Assembly (NCBI RefSeq): GCF_002009175.1 | Contig: NZ_CP018047.1 | Span: 1,116,001-1,180,000 of the forward strand | Length of the DNA: 64,000 nucleotides | Direction of reading: 5' to 3' | Source of the DNA: Streptomyces niveus | GTDB lineage: Bacteria; Actinomycetota; Actinomycetes; Streptomycetales; Streptomycetaceae | In this document: piece after piece, positions 16,516-24,720 of the stretch | Numbering within the stretch: position 1 is the first letter of the stretch | How the letters are laid out: each line of letters opens with the position of its first letter | Notes under the pieces: model-generated | What the model saw: the letters and a program-made list of their open reading frames with translations, nothing else | Database searches by the model: none | What the model was told of the DNA's origin: nothing | Made by a program: the position numbers and the translations under genes

Positions 16516-17654
16516 TCCGCGAACGATCCGTCGTCGTGCCGCCAGACCGGGTTGCGCCAGGCGTGCCCGGTCCGGTCGGCGGCGCGTACGGCGTTCTCGT
16601 CGACCGTGACGCCGAGCCCCGGCAGATCGGTGCGGTGCGCGCGTCCGTCGACGAAGCGGAACGGCTCGGTGTCCACGACGTACGACAGCAGGTCGGCGTC
16701 CTTGTTGTAGTGCAGGCCCCTGCTCTGCTCCTGGATGAGGAAGTTGGGTGTGCAGAAGGCGATTTGCAGGCTGGCGGCCAGCGCGATCGGGCCGAGCGGG
16801 CAGTGCGGTGCGAGCTGCGCGCCGTAGGTGTCGGCGAGCGAGGCGATGCGGTGCACCTCCGATATGCCCCCGGCGTGCGAGAGGTCGGGCTGGGCGACGG
16901 CGATCCCGGCGGCGAGCGCGGGCAGGAACTCGGCCCGCCCGTAGAGCCGTTCACCGGTCGCGACGGGCACGGGGCTGGAGGCGATCAGCCCGGCCAGCAG
17001 ATGGCCGTGCTCGGGCAGCAGCGGCTCCTCCACGAACAGCGGGTGCAGCGGGGCGAGTTCGGTCAGTACGCGGCGGGCGCCCGCCGGGCTGAACCGGCCG
17101 TGGAAGTCGACGGCGACGTCCCGGTCCGGGCCGAGAACGGCGCGCGCCGCCGCCACCCGTTCGACCACGGCGGCGGTCTCGGCGGGGCTGGTGATCGGGG
17201 ACGTACGCCCGGCGGCATTCATCTTCACGGCGGTGAAGCCCGCCTCGACCTGGGCGGTGACCTCGTCGGTGAGGCGGGCGGGTTCGTCGCCGCCGACCCA
17301 CGCGTACACCCGTACCTGGTCCCTGACGGGGCCGCCGAGCAGCGCGTGCACGGGAGCGCCGTACGTCTTGCCGGCGATGTCCCACAGCGCCTGGTCGACC
17401 CCGGCGACGGCGCTGGAGAGCACCGGTCCGCCCCGGTAGAAGCCGCCCTTGGTCATGACCTGCCAGTGGTCCTGGATTCGCAGCGGGTCCTGGCCGACGA
17501 GGTATTCGGTGAGTACGTCCACCGCCGCCCGTACGACCTCCGCCCTGCCCTCGACCACGGGTTCGCCCCAGCCGACGGTGCCGTCGTCCGTCTCGATACG
17601 GCAGAACAGCCAGCGGGGCGGGACGAGGAACGTCTCCACGCGAACAATCTTCAC
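16509..17654 (-). CDS. dgoD: D-galactonate dehydratase (enolase superfamily)
   Basis: 381 residues, almost colinear with E. coli DgoD. Metal ligands D183, E209 and E235, and H185 and H284 as acid/base residues, match DgoD numbering within one position. Conserved blocks are LPPRW near the start, GWGEPVVEGRA, FYRGGPV, QPDLSHAGGI, APHCPLGPIALAA and the RNPVWRHDDGSFAEW C-terminus. The enzyme turns D-galactonate into 2-dehydro-3-deoxygalactonate. The start overlaps the regulator's stop (ATGA), placing it second in the operon. Confidence 0.95.
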   Translation of the reverse strand: MKIVRVETFLVPPRWLFCRIETDDGTVGWGEPVVEGRAEVVRAAVDVLTEYLVGQDPLRIQDHWQVMTKGGFYRGGPVLSSAVAGVDQALWDIAGKTYGAPVHALLGGPVRDQVRVYAWVGGDEPARLTDEVTAQVEAGFTAVKMNAAGRTSPITSPAETAAVVERVAAARAVLGPDRDVAVDFHGRFSPAGARRVLTELAPLHPLFVEEPLLPEHGHLLAGLIASSPVPVATGERLYGRAEFLPALAAGIAVAQPDLSHAGGISEVHRIASLADTYGAQLAPHCPLGPIALAASLQIAFCTPNFLIQEQSRGLHYNKDADLLSYVVDTEPFRFVDGRAHRTDLPGLGVTVDENAVRAADRTGHAWRNPVWRHDDGSFAEW

Positions 17655-18403
17655 TTCGCCTCGGGACCTTCCGTCTCGGGGGCGGCCGGGGCGGCCGTCC
17701 CGTGGACCTTGTCGAGGTCGCGCACCGCCTGGTCGAGCAGTGCCCGCATGGCGTGCTGGGCGGCGTCCGGGTCCTGGGCGCGTACGGCGTCGAGGACGGC
17801 GCGGTGGCTCGGCACGGGGTCCTCGCCGTGCGGCGAGGAGTGCACGATCCGGTCGCGGTGGGCGAGACCGGACTCGATGACCATCTCCATACGTGTCAGC
17901 AGTTCGTTGTGGGTGGCGGCGAGGAGCGCGCGGTGGAAGGCGAGGTCGGCCTCGACCGCGTGCGCGGCTCCGCCGTCGCCCTCCCCCATCTCCGTCAACG
18001 CCGCTTCCAGCGCGGCGAGATCGGCGTCGGTGCGCCGCTCGGCGGCGAGCCGGACGGCGGCCGGTTCGATGATGCCGCGGACCTCGCCGAGGTTGCGCAG
18101 CAGGGCGAGGTCCGCGCCGGCGGTGGTCCCTTCGGCGAACTGCCAGCGCAGGACGTCGGCGTCCAGGAGGTTCCAGTCCGAGCGGGCTCTGACGAACGTC
18201 CCCCGGCGCTGCCGCGCGTCGACCATTCCCTTGGCAGCGAGCACCTTCAGCGATTCGCGCAGGGCGGTCAGGCTGACGTCCAACTCACGCTGGAGTTCCA
18301 CGAGATCGAGGGTGGATCCCTCCGGGATGTCGCCGCTGAGCACCCGGCGCGCGAGAGTCTCCACGGTCTGGCCGTGCACTCCGCGGCGCGCGTATGGCGT
18401 CAT
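17651..18403 (-). CDS. FCD-domain GntR-family regulator (DgoR-like by context)
   Basis: 250 residues from the ATG of MTPYARRGVHG, which has GAGAGG about ten bases upstream; an extended upstream frame is Arg/Thr-rich and implausible. The N-terminal winged helix (about 10-75; ETLARRVLSGDIPEGSTLDL, ALRESLKVLAAKGMV) precedes an FCD ligand domain with the metal-site pattern ADLAFHRALLAATHN. It is the first gene of a run overlapping dgoD, so it likely controls galactonate genes in response to galactonate or a keto-deoxy acid. Confidence 0.9.
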   Translation of the reverse strand: MTPYARRGVHGQTVETLARRVLSGDIPEGSTLDLVELQRELDVSLTALRESLKVLAAKGMVDARQRRGTFVRARSDWNLLDADVLRWQFAEGTTAGADLALLRNLGEVRGIIEPAAVRLAAERRTDADLAALEAALTEMGEGDGGAAHAVEADLAFHRALLAATHNELLTRMEMVIESGLAHRDRIVHSSPHGEDPVPSHRAVLDAVRAQDPDAAQHAMRALLDQAVRDLDKVHGTAAPAAPETEGPEAK

Positions 18404-18480
18404 GTGTCGTTCTGCCTCTCTGCTGGTCGTTCCGCTGGTCGTACGTGTGCGGCGGTGGTCGGGCGCCGGGCCCGGGGCCG

Positions 18481-19239
18481 TCAGGCCGAGGCCTTCACGA
18501 CGCTCCATCCGCCGTCCACGAGCAGACTCGTTCCGGTGATGTAGGACGCCTCGTCGGCCGCCAGGAAGGCGATGGCCGCCGCGACCTCCTCGGGGGTGCC
18601 GAAGCGGCGCGCCGCCGTGCCCTCGACGCTCTGTGCCCGCTCCGTCCCGGGTACCCGGTCCCAGGCGGCGGTGAGGATCGGTCCGGGCACTACGGCGTTG
18701 ACACGTACGTCCGGCCCGTACTCGACGGCGAGTTGGCCGCAGAGCGAGAGGAGCGCGCCCTTGCTCGCGGCGTAGGCGGGGTGGCCGGGGATGCCCATGT
18801 GGGCGTGGACGGAGGAGGTCAGCACCACCGCTCCGTGGTGGGCGCGCAGATCGGGCAGGACGGCGCGGAAGCCGAGGAAGCCGCCGGTGAGGTTGACGGC
18901 GATCTGGCGCTCCCAGGAGGCGAGGGTCGTCTCGTGCGCGGGACTGACGTCGACGGTGTAGGCGTTGCTGACGAGGACGCCGACGGGGCCGTGCCGGTGG
19001 GCGGCGGCCACGACACGGTCCCAGTCGTCCTGCTCGGCGACGTCGGCCCGTACGTAGTCGGCGCGGCCTCCCCTGTCGCGGATCGCGGCGGCGACGGCCT
19101 CGCCGAGAGTCGTGTCGATGTCGGCGAGGATCACGGCGGCGCCCTCGTCGGCGAGGCGGGAGGCCGCGGCGGCCCCGATGCCCGACGCGGCTCCGGTGAC
19201 CACGGCGACGCGGTCGTGGAAGCGGGCTGGTGCGTTCAT
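18481..19239 (-). CDS. Short-chain dehydrogenase/reductase, possible sugar 1-dehydrogenase
   Basis: 252 residues, classical SDR. TGAASGIG binds the dinucleotide, D40 region (LADID) suggests NAD preference, and the catalytic set is S141-S142 with YAASK. The SIT-GTSLLVDGGW C-terminus is typical. Placed between GH36 alpha-galactosidase and the galactonate genes, it is the best candidate for oxidising D-galactose to galactono-lactone, as some SDRs do; that activity is inferred only from position. Gaps of about 78 bases separate it from both neighbours. Confidence 0.88.
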   Translation of the reverse strand: MNAPARFHDRVAVVTGAASGIGAAAASRLADEGAAVILADIDTTLGEAVAAAIRDRGGRADYVRADVAEQDDWDRVVAAAHRHGPVGVLVSNAYTVDVSPAHETTLASWERQIAVNLTGGFLGFRAVLPDLRAHHGAVVLTSSVHAHMGIPGHPAYAASKGALLSLCGQLAVEYGPDVRVNAVVPGPILTAAWDRVPGTERAQSVEGTAARRFGTPEEVAAAIAFLAADEASYITGTSLLVDGGWSVVKASA

Positions 19240-19317
19240 GGGGCGGGTCGTCTCCTCCGGGTGCGGGGCCGCCTTCCGGCGTCCTCGGCGACTGTAGTGA
19301 GCGTGCGGGTCATGAGG

Positions 19318-21474
19318 TCACGGCTGCCGGTGCGCTCCCGTCGGGGAGCCGGCTGCGGCGCCGTCCGCCCTGGTGAGGACCACGAGTTCGGCGTCGTGGG
19401 CGGCCGTCCAGTGGAACGGCAGCCCGGAGTGCAGGAGATACCCGCCGCCGTACACCGTGCCGGACTGCTCGTCCCGGTAGCGGGCCGCCGGGTCGAGACC
19501 GCGCAGCCGCAGCCGGGCCGCGCGGCCCGGCACGAGCGGTGCGCCGTCGAGAGGTCCGGTGTTCCACGCGGTGACGACGGTGCGGGCGCCGGTGCCCCGG
19601 CCGTCTTCGTCGTACTGCACTCCGCAGGTCGGCTCGGCGGGCGAGCCGAGCAGCCGGACCTCACCGTGGTGGACGACATCGCGGATCTCCTTGTAGCGGG
19701 CCACCCAGCGCGCGGCCTCGGCGCGCTGGGCGTCCGTCCACTTCCGGACGTCGGCGCCGATGCCGAGGACGCCGGACATGGAGCTGACGAAGCGGAATGC
19801 GAGCGAGCGCGGCCGCGGGTCGAAGACGCCGGGCGCGTCGGTCACCCAGGCGCTCATGGTGTGCGGGGCGTGGGCGTGCAGATAGCCGTACTGGATGGAC
19901 AGCCGGTCGAGCGGGGCGGTGTTGTCGCTGGGCCAGAGCACGTCGGTGCGGGCGAGTGTGGCGTGGTCGGTCCTGGCGCCGCCCCCCGCGCAGCCCTCGA
20001 CGGTGACGTGCGGGTGCGCGGTCCGCAGATGGTCGAGTACGCGCAGATATCCGGCGACGTGCGCGGCGTCGAGGTCCTGGCTCTCGACGGGGCCGCCGCC
20101 GGGCCTGCCGCGTTCGGTGGGCGGGCGGTTCATGTCCCACTTGAGATAGCTGATCGCGTGGGTGCCGAGCAGCCGGTCCAGGGTGGCGATGACGAAGTCC
20201 TGGACGTCGGTGCGGCCGAGGTCGAGCAGGAGCTGGTTACGTACGAGCGTGACCGGGCGGCCCTCGACGCGGTAGACCCACTCGGGGTGTTCGGCGTGCA
20301 GGGCGGAGCCGGGACTGACCGCCTCCGGCTCCACCCAGAGGCCGAAGTCCAGCCCCAGCTCGTGCACTTGGGTGATGAACCGGTCGAATCCGCCGGGGAA
20401 CTTGGCCGGGTCGGGGTACCAGTCGCCGAGGCCGCCGGTGTCGTCGTCGCGGCCGGTGAACCAGCCGTCGTCCACGACGAACAGCTCGGCGCCGATGTCG
20501 GCGGCGACCCGCGCCAGCTCCAGCTGTCCGGTGGCCTCGACGTCGAACCCGGTGGCCTCCCAGGAGTTGTAGAGCACCTTGCGCGGCCGGTGCGACCGGT
20601 CGCCGGAGAGCCGGCGTTCGTAGCGGTGCCAGACGCGGGCGAGTCCTTCGAGTCCGTCCGGGCTGAAGGCGCAGGCGAGCCGGGGGGTGGTGAGCGTGGC
20701 ACCGGGCGCGAGACGGACGGCCCCTTCGTGGGGCAGCCGGCCCGCCCGTACGCGCACGGCGCCGCCCGGTTCGGCGTCGGCGGTCATGTGCCAACTGCCG
20801 GGCCATTCAAGGGCGATGCCGTAGGTGGGGGTGGCGCCCTCGGCCGGGTGCGCGGCGTCCTGGACGGCGAGCCACGGCGCGTACGCGTGTCCGGGGACGG
20901 CCTGCGTGCTGGCCAACTCGAAGCGGCCCCGGGTGAGTGCGAGTTGGGTGAGCTGGAACTCCCGGGACCACTGGCCGGAGAGATAGGTGAGCCGCGCGGT
21001 GTCGGTGACGGGGATGTTCACGGCGGCCGAGTCGAACTGTTCGAGGCGCAGTTCGGCATCGCCCGTACAGGTCAGTTCGGTCCAGCGGAGGATCACGTCG
21101 GTGCCGGGCACGGTCTCGTAGCAGAGCGCCGTGGTCAGTCCGAGCGTCTCGTCGGTGAAGACGAGTCGCAGCGCCCGTTCGCCGTCGGCGCTCGCGCCGG
21201 TGAAGCGCCACCACACGCCGCGCTCCTCGCCGGGCCGCCCCGCGACCAGGTCGGCGCCGGTGAACGGCCTTGGCCCGTAAGGGATGTACTCGGCGGGAGC
21301 GGCGTCCGCGGGGGTGATGAAGTGCGTACGGCGCGACCAGTCGAGGGGCGAGGGTCCCTGCTCGGCGCCGTGCGGGCCCCAGGCGGCGAGTTCGGCCCAC
21401 CCCTCGTCCGGTGCCAGGGTGACGGCGTAGACCGTGTTGGCGGTGCGCAGCACCCACGGGTCGTGCGGGGTCAT
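19318..21474 (-). CDS. Alpha-galactosidase, GH36, intracellular
   Basis: 718 residues without a signal peptide. The GH36 barrel has the nucleophile D447 in YLKWDMNR and the acid/base D517 in LWPSDNT; VVDDGWF, GLWVEPEAVSPGS and CAGGGARTDH are also typical. The start is the ATG overlapping the permease stop (ATGA); the frame continues upstream as a shadow. It would cleave imported melibiose/raffinose-type alpha-galactosides. The arrangement with the ABC importer directly upstream supports this. Confidence 0.94.
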   Translation of the reverse strand: MTPHDPWVLRTANTVYAVTLAPDEGWAELAAWGPHGAEQGPSPLDWSRRTHFITPADAAPAEYIPYGPRPFTGADLVAGRPGEERGVWWRFTGASADGERALRLVFTDETLGLTTALCYETVPGTDVILRWTELTCTGDAELRLEQFDSAAVNIPVTDTARLTYLSGQWSREFQLTQLALTRGRFELASTQAVPGHAYAPWLAVQDAAHPAEGATPTYGIALEWPGSWHMTADAEPGGAVRVRAGRLPHEGAVRLAPGATLTTPRLACAFSPDGLEGLARVWHRYERRLSGDRSHRPRKVLYNSWEATGFDVEATGQLELARVAADIGAELFVVDDGWFTGRDDDTGGLGDWYPDPAKFPGGFDRFITQVHELGLDFGLWVEPEAVSPGSALHAEHPEWVYRVEGRPVTLVRNQLLLDLGRTDVQDFVIATLDRLLGTHAISYLKWDMNRPPTERGRPGGGPVESQDLDAAHVAGYLRVLDHLRTAHPHVTVEGCAGGGARTDHATLARTDVLWPSDNTAPLDRLSIQYGYLHAHAPHTMSAWVTDAPGVFDPRPRSLAFRFVSSMSGVLGIGADVRKWTDAQRAEAARWVARYKEIRDVVHHGEVRLLGSPAEPTCGVQYDEDGRGTGARTVVTAWNTGPLDGAPLVPGRAARLRLRGLDPAARYRDEQSGTVYGGGYLLHSGLPFHWTAAHDAELVVLTRADGAAAGSPTGAHRQP

Positions 21475-22334
21475 TTGACCGCTCCAAGATTGAGACCGGC
21501 CACGAAGTGGCGCTGGAACCGCAGGAATACGGCGACGGTCGGGGCCGCCGCGATGACGGAGCCCGCCGCGATCACATTCCACATGGACACATACTGACCC
21601 TGGAGCCCGATGAGCGACGCGGTGATCGGCATCCGGCTGTCGGTCCGCAGCACGGTGATCGCCCAGAGCAGATCGTTGAAGATCCAGGTGAAGGAGAGCG
21701 CGCTCAGCGCGGCGAGCGCGGGTTTGGTCAGCGGCAGCACGATGCGCGAGTAGATCTGCCAGGGGCTCGCGCCGTCGATCACCGCCGCCTGCTGGATCTC
21801 GACGGGGATCGACCGCATGAAGCCGTAGAGGACGAAGACGTAGAAGCCGACGCCGAAACCGATCTGTACCCCGATGAGCGCGTAGAGCGTGTCGTACAGA
21901 CCGAGCGTCTCGCTGATACGGGAGACCGGGATGAGCAGGATCTGCGGCGGCAGCAGATTGCCGCCGAGCATCAGCAGCAACAGCGTCCGGCGCAGGGGCA
22001 GTTCGTAGCGGCTGAGGGCGAAGGCGGCCATCGACGCGAGCGCCAGCGTGGCGAGCACGGTCGGCACGGTGACGAGCATGCTGTTGATCAGCGCCCGCTG
22101 CTGACCGCCGTCGACCCAGGCCTGGCGGAAGCCGTCGAGGGTGAAGGAGTGCGGCAGGCCGCCGAGCCCGTTGGCGGCGATGTCGTCGAACGTGCGGACG
22201 CTGGTGACCAGTACGAGTGCGATGGGCAGCAGCCACAGCGCGGACAGGGTGCCGGCGCCGAGGTGGAAACCGGCGGTGGCGAGCCTGCGGCGGGTGCGGG
22301 TGGTGTCGGAGGTGGATCCTGAGGTGGCGGACAT
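21471..22334 (-). CDS. Carbohydrate ABC transporter permease (MalG-type)
   Basis: 287 residues with a short polar N-terminus and six predicted membrane segments; the EAA-like loop reads EIQQAAVIDGASPWQIYSRIVLPL. It starts at an ATG overlapping the upstream permease stop by one base and ends overlapping the GH36 start. It is the inner-membrane partner of the adjacent permease and binding protein. No ATPase is encoded here; as usual in Streptomyces, a shared MsiK-type ATPase elsewhere may drive it. Confidence 0.93.
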   Translation of the reverse strand: MSATSGSTSDTTRTRRRLATAGFHLGAGTLSALWLLPIALVLVTSVRTFDDIAANGLGGLPHSFTLDGFRQAWVDGGQQRALINSMLVTVPTVLATLALASMAAFALSRYELPLRRTLLLLMLGGNLLPPQILLIPVSRISETLGLYDTLYALIGVQIGFGVGFYVFVLYGFMRSIPVEIQQAAVIDGASPWQIYSRIVLPLTKPALAALSALSFTWIFNDLLWAITVLRTDSRMPITASLIGLQGQYVSMWNVIAAGSVIAAAPTVAVFLRFQRHFVAGLNLGAVK

Positions 22335-23278
22335 CAGTCGGCCTCCCGGAAGGCGCGGACGAGGTAGGAGGCGATGACTCCGAAGGCCAGTACGAAGATC
22401 ACGACCGCGAGGGCGGAGCCGTATCCCAGCCGCAGCGACTGGAAGGCGGTGGAGTACATGTACGTGGAGAGCAGTTCGGACGAGTGGTACGGGCCGCCAC
22501 GGGTGAGGGCCCACACGACGTCGAACGAGCGCAGCGAGTCGATGACGATGACCGACAGGACGACGGCGTTGACGCTGCGCAGCTGCGGCAGGGTGATGTG
22601 CCTGAAGCGCTGCCGGCGGTTCGCGCCGTCGACCTTCGACGCCTCGTAGAGCACCGGGTCGATGCCCTTGAGGCCGGCGATGTAGAGGATCATCACGTAG
22701 CCGATCTGGCGCCAGAGGGCGGGCACGATCACGGCGTACAGGGCGGTGTCCTGGTCGGCGAGCCAGGCGCGGGTGAGATGGCCCAGGCCGATGCCTTCGA
22801 GTGCCTGGTTGATCAGGCCGTCCGGCTGGTACATCGCCTGCCACACCAGCGCGGTGGCGACGAGGGAGAACACGACGGGCAGGAAGAGCGCGGCCCGGTA
22901 GAAGCCGACGCCGCGGCGCTCCTGCTGGAGGAGCAGTGCGGCGCCGAGGCCGAGGAGCGCGGAGAGCCCGCCGAAGAGCAGCAGCCACAGGACGGTGTCG
23001 AGCACGGCGGTACGGAAGACGGCGTCGCCGGACATCTCACGGAAGTTGTCGAGGCCGATGAAGCGGGGCGCGGAGACCCCGTCCCAGTCGGTCAGTGAGA
23101 GGTAGAAGCCCTGGACCGCCGGCCAGAACACCCAGAACGCCTCGGCGAGCAGGGGCACCAGGACGAAGGCGAGGACCACGGGCGGGACCCGGGTGGAGCG
23201 CTTGCGCCTGCCGCGCGGCTCGTTGTCCTCCTGCGGCCCGCGCTCCTTCCGGGGTGCCTCGGTGACGACCGCCGCCAT
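22334..23278 (-). CDS. Sugar ABC transporter permease (MalF-type)
   Basis: 314 residues with a basic N-terminus (RRKRSTR) and six membrane segments. The cytoplasmic loop DPVLYEASKVDGANRRQRFRHITLP is the ATPase-contact motif of this family. One base separates it from the binding-protein stop, and its own stop overlaps the next permease, so the three transport genes form one transcription unit. Confidence 0.93.
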   Translation of the reverse strand: MAAVVTEAPRKERGPQEDNEPRGRRKRSTRVPPVVLAFVLVPLLAEAFWVFWPAVQGFYLSLTDWDGVSAPRFIGLDNFREMSGDAVFRTAVLDTVLWLLLFGGLSALLGLGAALLLQQERRGVGFYRAALFLPVVFSLVATALVWQAMYQPDGLINQALEGIGLGHLTRAWLADQDTALYAVIVPALWRQIGYVMILYIAGLKGIDPVLYEASKVDGANRRQRFRHITLPQLRSVNAVVLSVIVIDSLRSFDVVWALTRGGPYHSSELLSTYMYSTAFQSLRLGYGSALAVVIFVLAFGVIASYLVRAFREAD

Positions 23279-23279
23279 C

Positions 23280-24599
23280 TCAGCGGCCCCAGATTTTCTG
23301 GGACTCGCGCTGCCAGGTGGTGAGTATGGAGCCGATCTCCTTGGGCTTGGCGAGGAAGCGGGTGAGCGCCGCGTCGGCGGGCGGCTGGAGGGCGTCGCTG
23401 GAGTCGCGGTTGAAGTACTGGGTGAGTTCGGCCGCGCCCTCGATCAGCGCACGGCCCTTCTTCACCAGGGCGGTTCCGCTGTCCTTGGCGTCGGGGTGGG
23501 TGGGCAGGGCGGTGCCGGAGGAGTTCTTGAGGTAGATCTCCTGCGCCTCGGCGGTGGCGAGATACCGCATCAGCTCCTTGACCCCGGCCTTGCGGCTGGT
23601 GCGGGCGCTGGCGAAGTAGCCGTCGGTGGGGGCCTCTTCGGCGACCGGGACCTCGGGGTCGATGACCGGGAAGCGGAAGAAGTCGATGTCCTCCAACTGC
23701 CCCTTGGGCGCGGAGTCGGCGAAGAACGTGCCGATCAGCATCATCCCCGTACGGCCCTGGAGCAGTGCGGTGGTGGCGTCCTGGAAGGGCAGGGCGGTGC
23801 CGTTGGGGTCGAAGTAGGGCAGCGCCTCACCCCAGCGGTCGAAGACCTTGCGGACCTCGGGATCGTCGAACCGGTGCTTCCCGGCGAGGAGTTCGCGGTG
23901 GTAGGCGGCCCCGTTGATCCGGATGTTCAGGTAGTCGAACCAGGAGGAGGCCACCCAGGGGGTGTTGCCGCCCGCGCCGAGGCCGATCGGCGCTATGCCC
24001 TTGCCCTTGAGGGTGTCGCACAGGTCCAGGAACTCGTCCCAGGTCTTCGGCTCCTCGACGCCCCACTTGGCGAAGTTCGACTTCCGGTAGAAGACGCCCC
24101 ACCAGTAGTAGGTGGTCGGGACGAAGACCTTCTTGCCTGCGGCGGAGGTGCAGAGCTTGCTCAACGCGTCGGGATAGCCGGTCAGTTCGGGCCCGGTCCA
24201 GATGTCGCTGACGTCCAGGAGCAGGTCCTTCGCCGCGTACGACTCCGCGACCGAGCCGGGGTACCAGGTGTAGAGGTCCGGCGGGTTGGCGGAGGTGAGG
24301 TAGGTCGGCAGCTGGGTGCGGAAGGTCTCGGACGCGACGGTGTTGAGCTTCGCCTTGGCGCCGCCCTCCTTGCCGAAGCCCTCGACGACCTTCTCCATGG
24401 CCTTCTTGGCCTGCGGCGAGGAGAGGTTGGACTGGAGGGTGACATCGCCGCCGGACTCGCTCTTGGCGGTCGATCCCGAGGTGACGCAGCCGCTCAGCAG
24501 TGCGGCGGCGCCGACTGCGCCGGTACCGGCGAGGAACTGACGGCGGCCGGGTGGTGCGGGGCGTGGTGCGGGGCTTGGTGAGGTGGGTGGGGTGATCAT
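23280..24599 (-). CDS. Extracellular sugar-binding lipoprotein of the ABC importer
   Basis: 439 residues. A Pro-rich N-terminus is followed by a Tat-like RRQFLAGTG, a hydrophobic core and the lipobox LLSGC with C38 as the lipid-modified residue. The mature part is a family 1 solute-binding protein (VEGFGKEGGAKAKLNTV; DLYTWYPGS; TYYWWGVFYRKSNF). GGGAG precedes the ATG. By context the ligand is an alpha-galactoside such as melibiose or raffinose. Confidence 0.93.
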   Translation of the reverse strand: MITPPTSPSPAPRPAPPGRRQFLAGTGAVGAAALLSGCVTSGSTAKSESGGDVTLQSNLSSPQAKKAMEKVVEGFGKEGGAKAKLNTVASETFRTQLPTYLTSANPPDLYTWYPGSVAESYAAKDLLLDVSDIWTGPELTGYPDALSKLCTSAAGKKVFVPTTYYWWGVFYRKSNFAKWGVEEPKTWDEFLDLCDTLKGKGIAPIGLGAGGNTPWVASSWFDYLNIRINGAAYHRELLAGKHRFDDPEVRKVFDRWGEALPYFDPNGTALPFQDATTALLQGRTGMMLIGTFFADSAPKGQLEDIDFFRFPVIDPEVPVAEEAPTDGYFASARTSRKAGVKELMRYLATAEAQEIYLKNSSGTALPTHPDAKDSGTALVKKGRALIEGAAELTQYFNRDSSDALQPPADAALTRFLAKPKEIGSILTTWQRESQKIWGR

Positions 24600-24676
24600 C
24601 GGTGAACTCCCTGTCGGACGGTGCGGGTTGTGTGGTGCGAGCGTCGGTGGGGGGAGGTGTGGCGTTGAGGGGGGCG

Positions 24677-24713
24677 CGGCGGCCGGCAGGGGTCACTGCC
24701 CGGCCGGCCGCCG
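24677..24713 (-). terminator. Terminator-like hairpin after the GH27 gene
   Basis: Arms CGGCGGCCGGC / GCCGGCCGCCG pair over 11 bases, 8 bases downstream of the GH27 stop on the minus strand. It suggests the secreted enzyme is transcribed separately from the ABC importer operon. No T-run follows. Confidence 0.6.
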
Positions 24714-24720
24714 GCGTTCG

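Noticed and set aside
18394..21597. A very long plus-strand open frame of more than 1000 codons opposite the SDR/GH36 genes
   Set aside because: It is antisense to clearly recognisable genes, has a low-complexity Gly/Val/Arg composition and matches no family; such frames are expected in high-GC coding DNA.
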